Counted from the first letter of the stretch, positions 39,751-48,933 are shown. The stretch: 64,000 bases of DNA from an uncultured Vibrio sp. (GCF_947488985.1 NZ_CANLBV010000012.1:1-64000); one strand, 5' to 3'. Notes: generated by a model from the letters alone, not told the origin. Program-made: numbers and translations.

Positions 39751-39786
39751 AAAAAAGCCAGTACTATGAGAAGTATTGGCTTTTTA
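39751..39786 (+). terminator. Terminator between fbp and tamB (bidirectional)
   Basis: Hairpin AAAAAAGCCAGTACT / AGTATTGGCTTTTT, loop about 6 nt, between convergent fbp and tamB; A and T runs on both sides. Confidence 0.88.
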
Positions 39787-39814
39787 CTTTCTATGAGAGC
39801 ACTACTTCCCACCG

Positions 39815-42800
39815 CTACTCGAACTCAAATTTGTATAGCAGGTCAACCGCACTGTCTAAACCAGACACAGCTTCAATATAGAGATCCTGCATCAATCGAT
39901 AACGAACGGTAAACTCACCCAACGAATTGAAGATACCTACGCCATACTTGACCTGTAATCCAGGCAGAATGTAGCCACTGACCGTCACTTGTGAATCATC
40001 ACCGGAACCCGCAGTATCCAGTTGCAAATCCTGTACGCCAAACGCCTCACCAATTTCACCGACCACCTTACCGCTCTTAGCTAGGCTCAAACCGATTAGG
40101 GTAGTTGTCATTGAGCCGCTCGATTCGCCATCAATATCTTGGCCACGCAAAATATAGGACAGTGCGTTCGCTTGCGGCATCGCTGGGTCGGAATAAATTT
40201 CGATGGTTGGCTCTGTCGCAGGGCCCGTCACTCGGATCCCTGCTGTTACATCATCTTGAGTATTATCTGGGTTACGTACCGCATTTATTGCCACGTATGG
40301 CTGATCGGCGGGGCCATTCATCAAAATTTTACCTTCTTCAATCAGCAGGTCTTGCCCGAATGATTGATAGGTACCATCTACGATATTCACTTCACCAGTG
40401 ATAAATGGACCTTGATCTTTTTGCGTCACATTGAGCTTACCGACTAATTCACCCTCAAGGCCGAAAGCGGAAAGTTTAAAGTCATCACCAATTGATATAT
40501 TAATATTGGTCACAACATCAAAGGGAACCGCATCCTCATTAACAGGTTCAAGATCTTTATTCAAGATAACCTGATCGGATGACACGCCAACGGCTGACGG
40601 TGGTAAGTCTTCAACCACAATCCGCCCCCATGGCAGTGCGATATCACCGGTAATTTTAGCCAGCTCAGGGGTCACTTCAATGGTCATATCAGGTACAACC
40701 TTCACCTTGACCATAGGCGGAATCTCAACCATTAGTTCATCAGCAAAGATTCGGACGTTTGAGTGCCATGCTTGAAGATCCTGCCAATCTCCAGCCCCCT
40801 CAAGATCGAGATGACCATCCGGGGTCTCAATATCGGCATCCAATTTGGCGCTATAGCCATCAAAGTCGACCACAATACGACCATCATTAATATCGACAGG
40901 CGTGACATCACCTTTGACTTGCACTCCATCGACAGAGAACTGACCAAAGACTTGAGGGTGCATTAGAGAGCCTTGTACTTTTAAGTCACTCTCCAGCTGT
41001 GCTTTCAACAAACTATACTCGCCTAAAATGGGCTCTAAGAAGTCGAGGTGGAAGGTGGTCAATTGAATCGCCGCATCGATCATTCTATCTTCGGCAAGAA
41101 TATCAGGTAACGCCACCGTACCCGATAAATCACCGTTTTCAGTCACGTCTAACGTAAAGTCAGCATTGAGTTGGTTGTCCTTGAGCTGGGCATTTAATAC
41201 AACACTCTCCCAACCGAGTGTGATGGGTTCTCCAACTTGTTGCACAACCTGCCCTTTCGGCATGTCGAGACTGACCGTAACCTCAGGCTCTCCTTGCTCC
41301 GACCATTTGGCCTCAGCCGTCGCATTTACTATGCCTTGCAGCTGCGTTTCATTAGGTAAGAAGGTCTTAATCTGTTCAAAATCGAACTGATTGATCGACA
41401 GTTTGGCAGCACCTGACTGCCCGGCACGAACGTCTTCATCCAAGCACACGCTCGAACCCGCTTGCTGCCAACAATGCGCTTGTACATCGGCAAGCTGCTT
41501 ATCAACATCAGCCTTAATCGCGACCGGTTGATTCAATTGCCAAGGCCCCTGCTCGGTGGTTATTTTGACTCGATCTAACGATCCATCCCAAATGATAGAA
41601 GGGGTTTGAATCAACTCACCAGAAATTGCCAAGCTAGCAGACACTATGTCGGAGATTACATCCAGGGTCACGGTGTGTTGCTTCTCGCCACCATTGACCG
41701 TTAAGTCGATGCTTTGCACGCTCTGATCTTGGTAGGTTAGATTGTTGGCCTTTAATACTAAATCCGCTTGAGGCTTGGGTAGTGGCACCACAGAACCATT
41801 GAGCGACAAGGATTCGAGTGTCGCCTCGTTGTTCCAATCGATGTTATCTACATTTAAAGCGATAGCGACTTCGGGCTCTTTTGAAGGGCCACTAAGCTGG
41901 ATATTACCCATCACTGCGCCTTTCAGTTGAGGAATACTTTTCACAAGCTCCGGGAAATGAATCACTACCCCCATATCCCATTGCTTATCCAGCTCTCCCT
42001 GCGCTTCAATCGAGTTGACGCCATGGGCGAGGCTCAAGCCGCTGGTTTTAAGTTGAGGCTCACCAGTTGCGCTGCGGTCAGACGCTGACAACTGACCTTG
42101 GACATCCAGAGGATACTCACGCAAGATCCCTTCAATATCTAGCTTAGGTAACTCAATCGCCCAACCCCCTGCTTCCGTCAATTCACCAGTGGTGATTAGA
42201 CTACCACTAATTTTTCCTTCCGCTTCTGGCCACTGCAGCCCCGGCTGAATGTCTTGCAGCGCAACCTCAGCCTGCCAATTGACTAGATTTTTCCAATTCA
42301 CTTTAACCACACCATTCAGTTTGCCACCTAAGGTGCTCAGTGCTAGACGCTCTAGTTCGATTTGCTCAGTGGTACCTTTACCCTGCAGGTCGATGGCTAA
42401 CTCTGGGATTTCCTTACCATCGGCTTCACCTTTAAGTAGAACATTGAAACCGTCTAGTGAGCCATCGGCTTGGAATTGCTCAATGGTCGCTTGGTAATCG
42501 CTTTTTCCTGTAAGAGGCCATTGAACTTGCCCTTGCTCTAAAAGAAGGTCAAAGGGTAGCGCCGGCTCTAAGGGTTGGATCTCTCCAGACAGTTTTGCCT
42601 CGATCAATTCAGAGAATTGAGAATCCAACTGCAGCTTAGCCACGCTACCTTGCGCTTTCAGCGACAATGCCTGACCTGCGAGATCGGTTTCTTTCACTTG
42701 TGCATCTAAAGTCAACTGCAGCGGGTAGCCGTCTTTGAGCTCAACCTGAGCCGCGAGGTTAGCGCTTGCTTGTGGCATATCGAGCTCTAGCGTCGACACA

Positions 42801-43567
42801 TCAACCGCATGCTGACCCACACGAGCCTCCAATCCAAGGTGGTGAACAACGACCGGGGTTTCTTGCTCTAAGGTGAAACGATTGAGATCGAAACGCTCTA
42901 GTACAATCTGTAAAGGGATCCAGACTTCAGGCAGCTCTATTGCAGTATTAGTAACAGGCTCTGGCTCTACAGTGTCTGATGGCGGCTCTTCAATGGACTC
43001 AGCGAGTTTCACCTTAAGATCATTGAACAAGGTGGGTGATACCGTCAGTTGTTCTCCTTGCATACTTAGAGCGCTAGAGAACAGACTCCATTCAATTTCA
43101 TGCCCCAAGATATTCAGTTTAATATCAGACAAGGCAATGCGATTGATCACGATAGGCAGCGGTGTTTTTACCGAGGTTACTGGCGGGGTCGGCTCTACAC
43201 CTTCTGGAGAGGCGGCTGGTAATTCAGTAAACGCCAATTCCAAACCATGGATCGCAATGCGATCGACACACAGCTTAGGATCGAGCAAGCAGCGCGGGTT
43301 GATGGCTAATGCTAATTTTTCAACCTTAGTATCGATATGAAGAGCATCGTCTTTAAATTGAACATTATTGAGCGTAAAGCTTGGCAACAGAGCCCCTGTG
43401 GTGCTTTCTACTTTCAGCTGTGGCAAGGCTTTTTCTGCGCCCCACAGCACAGTGTTCAGTCCAAGGTTAGTGAATAAAACAAACCCCAACAGTGCTATCA
43501 ATAGCAATAGAATCGACGTCAGAGATATCGATGTCCATTTAATGCACTTACCCATCACTTTGATCAT
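39815..43567 (-). CDS. tamB: Translocation and assembly module protein TamB
   Basis: Large inner-membrane anchored AsmA-like protein that partners with TamA in outer-membrane protein and phospholipid traffic. N-terminal membrane helix (about 12-34, SISLTSILLLLIALLGFVLF), then a very long beta-rich region with the bridge-like repeated taco fold; the C-terminal DUF490 (about 900-1250) ends in LMQDLYIEAVSGLDSAVDLLYKFEFE, typical of the family. Length 1250 (E. coli 1259). Start overlaps the tamA stop by 4 nt. Confidence 0.95.
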   Translation of the reverse strand: MIKVMGKCIKWTSISLTSILLLLIALLGFVLFTNLGLNTVLWGAEKALPQLKVESTTGALLPSFTLNNVQFKDDALHIDTKVEKLALAINPRCLLDPKLCVDRIAIHGLELAFTELPAASPEGVEPTPPVTSVKTPLPIVINRIALSDIKLNILGHEIEWSLFSSALSMQGEQLTVSPTLFNDLKVKLAESIEEPPSDTVEPEPVTNTAIELPEVWIPLQIVLERFDLNRFTLEQETPVVVHHLGLEARVGQHAVDVSTLELDMPQASANLAAQVELKDGYPLQLTLDAQVKETDLAGQALSLKAQGSVAKLQLDSQFSELIEAKLSGEIQPLEPALPFDLLLEQGQVQWPLTGKSDYQATIEQFQADGSLDGFNVLLKGEADGKEIPELAIDLQGKGTTEQIELERLALSTLGGKLNGVVKVNWKNLVNWQAEVALQDIQPGLQWPEAEGKISGSLITTGELTEAGGWAIELPKLDIEGILREYPLDVQGQLSASDRSATGEPQLKTSGLSLAHGVNSIEAQGELDKQWDMGVVIHFPELVKSIPQLKGAVMGNIQLSGPSKEPEVAIALNVDNIDWNNEATLESLSLNGSVVPLPKPQADLVLKANNLTYQDQSVQSIDLTVNGGEKQHTVTLDVISDIVSASLAISGELIQTPSIIWDGSLDRVKITTEQGPWQLNQPVAIKADVDKQLADVQAHCWQQAGSSVCLDEDVRAGQSGAAKLSINQFDFEQIKTFLPNETQLQGIVNATAEAKWSEQGEPEVTVSLDMPKGQVVQQVGEPITLGWESVVLNAQLKDNQLNADFTLDVTENGDLSGTVALPDILAEDRMIDAAIQLTTFHLDFLEPILGEYSLLKAQLESDLKVQGSLMHPQVFGQFSVDGVQVKGDVTPVDINDGRIVVDFDGYSAKLDADIETPDGHLDLEGAGDWQDLQAWHSNVRIFADELMVEIPPMVKVKVVPDMTIEVTPELAKITGDIALPWGRIVVEDLPPSAVGVSSDQVILNKDLEPVNEDAVPFDVVTNINISIGDDFKLSAFGLEGELVGKLNVTQKDQGPFITGEVNIVDGTYQSFGQDLLIEEGKILMNGPADQPYVAINAVRNPDNTQDDVTAGIRVTGPATEPTIEIYSDPAMPQANALSYILRGQDIDGESSGSMTTTLIGLSLAKSGKVVGEIGEAFGVQDLQLDTAGSGDDSQVTVSGYILPGLQVKYGVGIFNSLGEFTVRYRLMQDLYIEAVSGLDSAVDLLYKFEFE

Positions 43568-45276
43568 AACTCAGGCCCTAAACTAAAGTGTAATTGGAAC
43601 TCATCACCTTTGGCCGCATCGAGCCCCCAAGCAAAGTCTAAACTGACTGGCCCCACTGGCGAGGCCCAGCGAACCCCAACCCCGGTACCATGCTTCCATT
43701 CGGGCGTATCATTAAATGCATCACCGATATCATAGAACGCCGCCCCCCACCAATTCCCAACCACACGGTATTGGTATTCAAATGAACTGGTTGCCATGTA
43801 TTTTGCCCCCGTGAGTGCGCCACTTTTATCTCGAGGAGAAATAGACTCATAGCCATAACCGCGAATGCTGTTATCACCACCGGCAAAAAACCTTAACGAA
43901 GGGGACAACTTATCAAACTCATCAGCAAAGTTACCGCCAAATTGCAGTCGAGTTAATCCTCGATGGTTATCACCAATGCTGCGAATCCACGCCGTTTGTC
44001 CTTGAAAGCGCACAACCTTGGTCTCAGATAGCAAGCTCTCGTCCCCCGCTTCCACCATGATGCTCTGTTTATCGCCCCACATCGGCATCGAGCCGCCACG
44101 CGTCCGAGTTCGAGAAAAAGAGACGCCCGGCAATACAAACTGTGCTAAATCGTCTTGTAGACCTTGCTCATAGTTTTCAATCAGGTAACGAATGAATACC
44201 GTTCGTTGCCAGCCATTATCAAGGCGCCAATATCTTTCTAAGGCCAAGTTAGACTCCAAACTCTTGGTATCTCGGTTATCCAATTTTTTCATGCCGTATT
44301 TCAGTTGGTAGTAGTCATTCTGCACGTCGTCCAATGGAATTTTATAGCTTGCAGTGATGGTCTGCTCAGGCTTGGAAATCGACAAACTACTATCAAAGCT
44401 ATGCCCTCGTTCATTAACCCAAGGTTTGTTCCATTTTAATGTACCTTTAACACCGAGGTCAGTGGAAACACCGATACCGGTCTCAATTTGGTTGCGTGCT
44501 TGCGGGGTAAGGCTGACCTTCATCGGGATTTCTCGTCCTTCGCCCAATTGACTTAAGTCGGGTTCAACAAACACAGAAGAGAACCAATCGGTATTAGACA
44601 AGTTTTGGTTGTACTCCCCCACCTTGGCAATCGAATACGGTTCACCGTCTTCAAAAGGCTTGAGTGATTGAACCTTATCTTCTTCAATCTGACTTCCAGA
44701 AACCTGAGTGCTACCAAAGTGATAACGAATACCACTGCTGTAATGCAGGCGAACATAAGCACGATTTAGTTCGGGCGCGACTTCTAGCTTACTGAGTTCA
44801 TAAGCACCGTCGAAATAGCCTTTTGCCAATCCAAGGTTACGCATCGATGATTTCAATGCATCATAGTTACCATGGTTGAGAATCGAACCTTTCGACAACT
44901 GACTCCGAGCAATCAACGCCAAAAAATCAGGATCATCTTTGGCTTCGCCGCTCACAACAATATCGGAAGCATAAATAATCACAGGCGCGCCCGGTTCAAC
45001 CACAACGGTCAATTCGGTATTGTCTTCAGAGTGGGAAAAGGTGATACGAGGTTGGTAGTAACCCAACGCATTGATGGCTTCCTGGATCATCGATTCCAAG
45101 CGAGATTGAAACCTTAGTGAAACGGCATATTCTTCTTCAGGAATCGCACTCAGATAAGCCTCAACATTATCCTCAAGCGCCCCATTAAGCCCTTTAATTT
45201 CAAGGGAAACCTCAGCGAAAGCGAGCGTAGATGACAATAGAGTGCCAATCAGAACTGGTAAAGTTTTTCTTATCAT
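43564..45276 (-). CDS. tamA: Outer-membrane translocation protein TamA
   Basis: Omp85-family outer-membrane protein, partner of TamB. Signal peptide MIRKTLPVLIGTLLSSTLAFA then EVSLE; three POTRA domains (about 22-260) and a C-terminal 16-strand barrel (about 270-570) with the lid-lock motif region SIRGYGYESISP (the conserved RGY) and VSLDFAWGL near the end. Length 570. It is the upstream gene of tamA-tamB and divergent from msrA, 161 nt apart. Confidence 0.95.
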   Translation of the reverse strand: MIRKTLPVLIGTLLSSTLAFAEVSLEIKGLNGALEDNVEAYLSAIPEEEYAVSLRFQSRLESMIQEAINALGYYQPRITFSHSEDNTELTVVVEPGAPVIIYASDIVVSGEAKDDPDFLALIARSQLSKGSILNHGNYDALKSSMRNLGLAKGYFDGAYELSKLEVAPELNRAYVRLHYSSGIRYHFGSTQVSGSQIEEDKVQSLKPFEDGEPYSIAKVGEYNQNLSNTDWFSSVFVEPDLSQLGEGREIPMKVSLTPQARNQIETGIGVSTDLGVKGTLKWNKPWVNERGHSFDSSLSISKPEQTITASYKIPLDDVQNDYYQLKYGMKKLDNRDTKSLESNLALERYWRLDNGWQRTVFIRYLIENYEQGLQDDLAQFVLPGVSFSRTRTRGGSMPMWGDKQSIMVEAGDESLLSETKVVRFQGQTAWIRSIGDNHRGLTRLQFGGNFADEFDKLSPSLRFFAGGDNSIRGYGYESISPRDKSGALTGAKYMATSSFEYQYRVVGNWWGAAFYDIGDAFNDTPEWKHGTGVGVRWASPVGPVSLDFAWGLDAAKGDEFQLHFSLGPEL

Positions 45277-45437
45277 GCTTAATTGGGGAAGAAGTTATCA
45301 ATACGTTAAGAAGTAAAAAGAAATCATACCGCTAAAAAGAGACTGAGTCTGTAATAAATCCTGCAATAACACGGTTTCATTTAAAGACGAAGTAAACAGA
45401 ATTAAGCGCGGTAAACGTATGCAAAAAGGAATATAAC

Positions 45438-46067
45438 ATGCTAAACAAACAACAACAGGTTTCCGCAGCAACCGCATTACCGGGGAATGCCGAACCAATC
45501 CAAATAACTGAGCGCCATTTCGTTAATCAAACGAACTTACTCGATGAGCCGACAGGCTCCCAGCAACAAGTCCTGCTGGGCATGGGATGCTTCTGGGGAG
45601 CGGAGCGGTTGCTTTGGCAATTGGAGGGGGTGATTTCCACATCCGTTGGCTATTCAGGCGGATATACCGTCAACCCCAGTTACGAACAGGTATGCACTGG
45701 ACAAACTGGCCATACCGAAGTCGTTCGCGTCCTTTTTGATAGCGAGCAAACCTCTTTAGTTCGCATTCTTGAAACCTTTTGGGAGCGTCATGATCCGACG
45801 CAAGGCATGCGTCAAGGTAACGATTTAGGTACTCAGTATCGCTCTGCTATCTACACCTTTAGTGAACAGCAACAGGCCATTGCTGAGCAGTCTAAACGTG
45901 AATACCAGCAAGCAATAACCGAATCGTTAGGGAGTGAGATCACAACAGAAGTTCTCCCTGCAGGAAAATATTTTTTTGCAGAAACCTACCACCAGCAATA
46001 CCTGGCGAAAAATCCTAACGGCTATTGTGGGTTAGGTGGTACCGGAGTCTGCTTTCCGCCACAATAA
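45438..46067 (+). CDS. msrA: Peptide methionine sulfoxide reductase A
   Basis: Repairs oxidised methionine (S-sulfoxide). Catalytic C51 in GCFWGAER, resolving C197 and C205 in NGYCGLGGTGVCFPP. The substrate pocket GYSGGYTVNPSYEQVCTGQTGHTEVV is complete. Length 209. Neighbour of tamA in E. coli as well, with ytfK convergent downstream. Confidence 0.96.
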   Translation: MLNKQQQVSAATALPGNAEPIQITERHFVNQTNLLDEPTGSQQQVLLGMGCFWGAERLLWQLEGVISTSVGYSGGYTVNPSYEQVCTGQTGHTEVVRVLFDSEQTSLVRILETFWERHDPTQGMRQGNDLGTQYRSAIYTFSEQQQAIAEQSKREYQQAITESLGSEITTEVLPAGKYFFAETYHQQYLAKNPNGYCGLGGTGVCFPPQ

Positions 46068-46097
46068 AACTGGCTAGAGATACAAACCAGAACCATC

Positions 46098-46126
46098 AAA
46101 ATGGGCTTCCACTAGGAAGCCCATTT
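46098..46126 (+). terminator. Terminator between msrA and ytfK
   Basis: Hairpin AAATGGGCTTCC ACTA GGAAGCCCATTT between convergent msrA and ytfK; T-tract is short, so efficiency is uncertain. Confidence 0.75.
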
Positions 46127-46168
46127 CATTATTCATTTATTTGACGCAGACGACTCGACAATGGTCTT

Positions 46169-46369
46169 TTACATCGGCAGTGCTGCAATCGTACCGTTAA
46201 CTTCTTTATAAATGGTCAGTTTTTGTTTGTCTGAAACTTCAGGAAGTAGCACCTTGCCTTGGTCAAAATGAAACTCTCCGACACCTTCAATAGCAAACTG
46301 CCCTTTGAATAGGACTTTAACGAAACGCGCCACCTGATGGGGACGGTAAGTAGAAAATTCTCTTAACAT
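46169..46369 (-). CDS. ytfK: Stringent-response stimulator YtfK (DUF1107)
   Basis: A 66-residue protein with the DUF1107 pattern PHQVARFVKVLFKGQF..EGVGEFHFDQGKVLLPEVSDKQKL, matching E. coli YtfK in order and spacing. In E. coli YtfK binds SpoT and tilts it toward (p)ppGpp synthesis during phosphate or fatty-acid starvation. The same neighbourhood (ytfJ, msrA, tamAB) supports the assignment. Ribosome site GAGG 7-8 nt before ATG. Divergent from ytfJ (248 nt). Confidence 0.88.
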   Translation of the reverse strand: MLREFSTYRPHQVARFVKVLFKGQFAIEGVGEFHFDQGKVLLPEVSDKQKLTIYKEVNGTIAALPM

Positions 46370-46577
46370 AACACAACCTCAATTCCATTTGAGTACAACA
46401 GCTATAAGCCAGAAAGAAGCTTGTTCAAAGCACATTCAGAGCTAATCCCTTAAGCTAACAGCAAGATAATCCGATTTTTATCTTATAACGCCCAATTATA
46501 CCCTTTGATAACAAGCATGCAACTTATTTCAAAGCGGTACAATAAAAACTTAACCAGGCATTTTTTTAATTTCCTAT

Positions 46578-46583
46578 TATAAT
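46578..46583 (+). promoter_or_regulatory. Candidate -10 box of ytfJ
   Basis: Perfect TATAAT, 34 nt before the ytfJ ATG; no good -35 at standard distance, so this is a candidate only. Confidence 0.4.
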
Positions 46584-46617
46584 TGCTGTGCAAACCAATA
46601 AGCGGAACAAAAATATA

Positions 46618-47169
46618 ATGAAAAACAAAACTCTACTGGCTTTTTTAGCCGCAGCCTCTCCACTATTCGCCAATGCTCACAATCTATCACTGGGCTCAAC
46701 TGTGCCTGCCGTCGATATCAGCAGCTATGGGGAAATTGTTCTAAACGACAACAAGACCGAATATCAAGCTTGGACAACCAATGATCTTCTCGGCAAGGTT
46801 CGGGTCATTCAAGCCATCGCTGGTCGCAGTAAAGCTAAAGCGCTGAATGCCCCACTGATGACCGCCATTACAGCGTCAGATTTCTCAGAAGACAGCTACC
46901 AAACGACGACCATCATCAACCAAAATGATGCGGTTTGGGGTACAGGGTCTTTTGTCAAATCGTCAGCAGAAAGCAGCAAAGAAGAATTTCCATGGTCTTC
47001 AATGGTGCTTGATGAAAATGGTGCTGTCGCCTCATCATGGGATCTGAAAGAAAAAAGCTCAGCGATTATCGTACAAGACAAACAAGGTAAAATTTTGTTT
47101 GTCCAAGAAGGCGAATTAACCGAGTCAGAAATCAATCAAGTCATTGAGCTGATTAAAGCGAGTATTTAA
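46618..47169 (+). CDS. ytfJ: YtfJ-family periplasmic protein
   Basis: YtfJ family; the E. coli member is a thioredoxin-like periplasmic protein of unknown exact role. I start at ATG 46618 (183 residues): MKNKTLLAFLAAASPLFANA is a signal peptide with cut before HNLSLGS. Features GSTVPAVDISSYGEIVLN, GKVRVIQAIAGRSKAKALNAPLM and the SSMVLDENGAVASSWDLKEKSSAIIVQDKQGKILF end fit the family; the redox CxxC of thioredoxin is absent. No ribosome site is strong. It is followed by a Zur palindrome that may double as its terminator. Confidence 0.9.
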   Translation: MKNKTLLAFLAAASPLFANAHNLSLGSTVPAVDISSYGEIVLNDNKTEYQAWTTNDLLGKVRVIQAIAGRSKAKALNAPLMTAITASDFSEDSYQTTTIINQNDAVWGTGSFVKSSAESSKEEFPWSSMVLDENGAVASSWDLKEKSSAIIVQDKQGKILFVQEGELTESEINQVIELIKASI

Positions 47170-47201
47170 TCAGCTATTTACATCTTTTTTGAGATCAAAC
47201 C

Positions 47202-47234
47202 AAAGGATATTGTTATAATATAACAATATCCTTT
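47202..47234 (+). promoter_or_regulatory. Zur operator upstream of the zrg operon (33-bp palindrome)
   Basis: A perfect 33-bp palindrome with the core TGTTATAATATAACA, which is the heart of the gamma-proteobacterial Zur box (GAAATGTTATAnTATAACATTTC). A plausible -35 (TTGTTA, 47210-47215) and -10 (TTTTAT, 47233-47238) overlap it with 17-nt spacing, so Zur would block polymerase when zinc is plentiful. The same palindrome, followed by five T, could form a hairpin terminator for ytfJ. Confidence 0.88.
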
Positions 47235-47382
47235 TTATTCTGTGGTTAATCATCATGTGGCAAAACATTGTAGAACGTAGAACACAAATATGCTTTTTGT
47301 TTAAGTTCAGAGTTAGCCCACTCTCAGCAAGCACGGAATAGATAGCGCGACCTTTTTCATTAACCTTTATTCAGGAAAAAAC

Positions 47383-48072
47383 ATGAAACCTTCTATTTTA
47401 GCCGTTGTTATCGGCATGACAGTCTCTACTAATGTTTTAGCTAACGAAGAATTCCGTTCTCATAGCGCACACGTACACGGTGAAGTTGAAGTAAACATCG
47501 CTCAAGATGGGCAAGAACTGCTGGTTGAAGTGACAGCTCCGGGCTCGGATGTAGTAGGCTTTGAACATGCTCCAGAAACAGCAGAGCAAAAGAAAGTGTT
47601 TGAGCAAGCTATTGCACAATTAAACCAACCTGAAGAGCTGTTCAGTTTCAAAAATGCAAACTGTACGTTGGAATTCAAGTCTGTAACCAACACCTTAGAA
47701 GGCGATCATCATGACCATGAAGGCCATGAGCACGATCATGACGAACACAAAGACCATGACCACGCTGAACACGATCATGACGGACACAAAGACCACGACC
47801 ACGCTGAACACGATCATGACGGACACAAAGACCACGACCACGCTGAACACGATCACCATGATCATGAAGGCCATGATCACTCGGAAGGTGGCCACGGTGA
47901 ATTTACGGTTGAGTACCATTACCAATGTTCAGACATCGCCAAGCTTGATACCGTCAGCACAGAGTGGTTCTCAAAGTTCAGCAATACAGAAAAAATGACC
48001 GTGAACCTGCTCACCGACAATACGCAAACTCAAGAAGTATTTAATGCTGAGCGTACTAGTTTCAGATTCTAA
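47383..48072 (+). CDS. zrgA: Zinc uptake protein ZrgA (DUF2796, His-rich)
   Basis: Periplasmic zinc-binding protein of the DUF2796 family, 229 residues. Signal peptide MKPSILAVVIGMTVSTNVLA, then the DUF2796 core (HSAHVHGEVEVNIAQDGQELLVEVTAPGSDVVGFEHAPE with conserved His), a His/Asp loop (residues about 108-170) and the C-terminal core strand FTVEYHYQCSDIAKLD. The loop contains three copies of a 13-residue unit HKDHDHAEHDHDG (122-160) from a near-identical 39-bp DNA repeat. In V. cholerae the Zur-regulated ZrgABCDE locus is a zinc uptake system; the Zur palindrome and the next three genes match that locus. Repeat number probably varies among strains. Confidence 0.85.
   Translation: MKPSILAVVIGMTVSTNVLANEEFRSHSAHVHGEVEVNIAQDGQELLVEVTAPGSDVVGFEHAPETAEQKKVFEQAIAQLNQPEELFSFKNANCTLEFKSVTNTLEGDHHDHEGHEHDHDEHKDHDHAEHDHDGHKDHDHAEHDHDGHKDHDHAEHDHHDHEGHDHSEGGHGEFTVEYHYQCSDIAKLDTVSTEWFSKFSNTEKMTVNLLTDNTQTQEVFNAERTSFRF
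47746..47862 (+). repeat. 39-bp tandem repeat in zrgA (three units)
   Basis: Three consecutive 39-bp units encode HKDHDHAEHDHDG-type peptides. Units 2 and 3 are nearly identical; unit 1 differs at a synonymous site, and the end of unit 3 diverges. This is a likely site of slippage or recombination. Confidence 0.9.
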
Positions 48073-48104
48073 TCAGCATTAGATTGAATTAAGCATCGAA
48101 AACC

Positions 48105-48136
48105 AGCCAAGTCATTGAGCACTCACTGACTTGGCT
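48105..48136 (+). other. Stem-loop between zrgA and the ABC genes
   Basis: Perfect 10-bp stem AGCCAAGTCA / TGACTTGGCT with a 12-nt loop, 33 nt after zrgA. There is no T-run after it on the plus strand, so it may cause partial termination or protect the zrgA mRNA 3' end to raise its level over the transporter genes. Confidence 0.6.
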
Positions 48137-48216
48137 GCAAAAATTGGTATGCTATAGGGAATTAATGTTTCTCATTGTGGTCCAGTAGATACCCCGCTTT
48201 AATTATTGGAGCTAGT

Positions 48217-48933
48217 ATGTCTTTTGACAGTTCATCACTTGTGGTCAAACTCGAAAATATCAACTTTCGTTGGAAGCCAGAATTACCCCCAACCCTTAAA
48301 ATCCCTTCACTGCATATTCAAGCTCAAGAACACCTTTTCATCAAAGGGCCTAGTGGTTGTGGAAAATCAACATTGCTAGGACTGTTGACCGGAATTAATC
48401 AAGCCGAGCAAGGTGAAGTTTCTATCCTTGGCCAAGATCTCACTCAGTTAACCCCGCGCCAGAGAGACAAATTCAGAGCTGACCATATCGGTTATATTTT
48501 CCAACAGTTTAACCTACTTCCTTACTTGTCAGTAATCGACAACGTGACGCTTCCTTGCCAGTTTTCAAAGATTCGTAAGCAGCAAGTCGATGAAAGCCCA
48601 AATAGCCTGCAAGCAACCGCCCAAGAGTTATTACTACGATTAAAGCTACCTCAAGCTCTAATGGATAAGCCGGTGACAGAGTTAAGTATTGGTCAACAAC
48701 AACGTGTCGCTGCCGCTCGAGCTTTGATCGGTCAACCTAAAATCATTATTGCTGACGAACCAACCTCCGCTTTGGATCATGACAACCGAGAAGCCTTTAT
48801 TGAACTGTTGTTAGAACAAGCCAATCAAGCGGGCTCCACTCTGATATTTGTCAGCCATGACCCAACACTAGAGAAACTGTTCACTCGAACTATAGATCTC
48901 AAAACCGTTAACCAAGCTCAGGTTGTCGTATGA
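48217..48933 (+). CDS. zrgB: ABC transporter ATP-binding protein of the zrg locus
   Basis: LolD/MacB-type ATPase, 238 residues from ATG 48217 (GGAG site 7 nt upstream). Walker A GPSGCGKST, Q-loop FQQFNLLPYLSVIDNV, signature LSIGQQQRVAAARAL (Ser-Ile replaces the common Ser-Gly-Gly), Walker B IIIADEPTSALD, switch His VSHD. Overlaps the permease start by 4 nt. The gene symbol follows the order in V. cholerae zrgABCDE and is inferred. Confidence 0.8.
   Translation: MSFDSSSLVVKLENINFRWKPELPPTLKIPSLHIQAQEHLFIKGPSGCGKSTLLGLLTGINQAEQGEVSILGQDLTQLTPRQRDKFRADHIGYIFQQFNLLPYLSVIDNVTLPCQFSKIRKQQVDESPNSLQATAQELLLRLKLPQALMDKPVTELSIGQQQRVAAARALIGQPKIIIADEPTSALDHDNREAFIELLLEQANQAGSTLIFVSHDPTLEKLFTRTIDLKTVNQAQVVV

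Noticed and set aside
47255-47341. 28-codon frame (MWQNIVERRTQ...) between the Zur box and zrgA
   Set aside because: No good ribosome site and no recognisable leader features; it could be a leader peptide, but nothing supports it beyond an open frame.
47740-47865. CRISPR-like short repeat array
   Set aside because: The repeats are in-frame protein-coding units with no spacers; there is no cas gene nearby.
47695-47925. Antisense open frame across the zrgA repeat (hydrophobic VFVSVMIVFSVV repeats)
   Set aside because: It mirrors the His/Asp-rich repeat in another frame; low-complexity shadow without a ribosome site.
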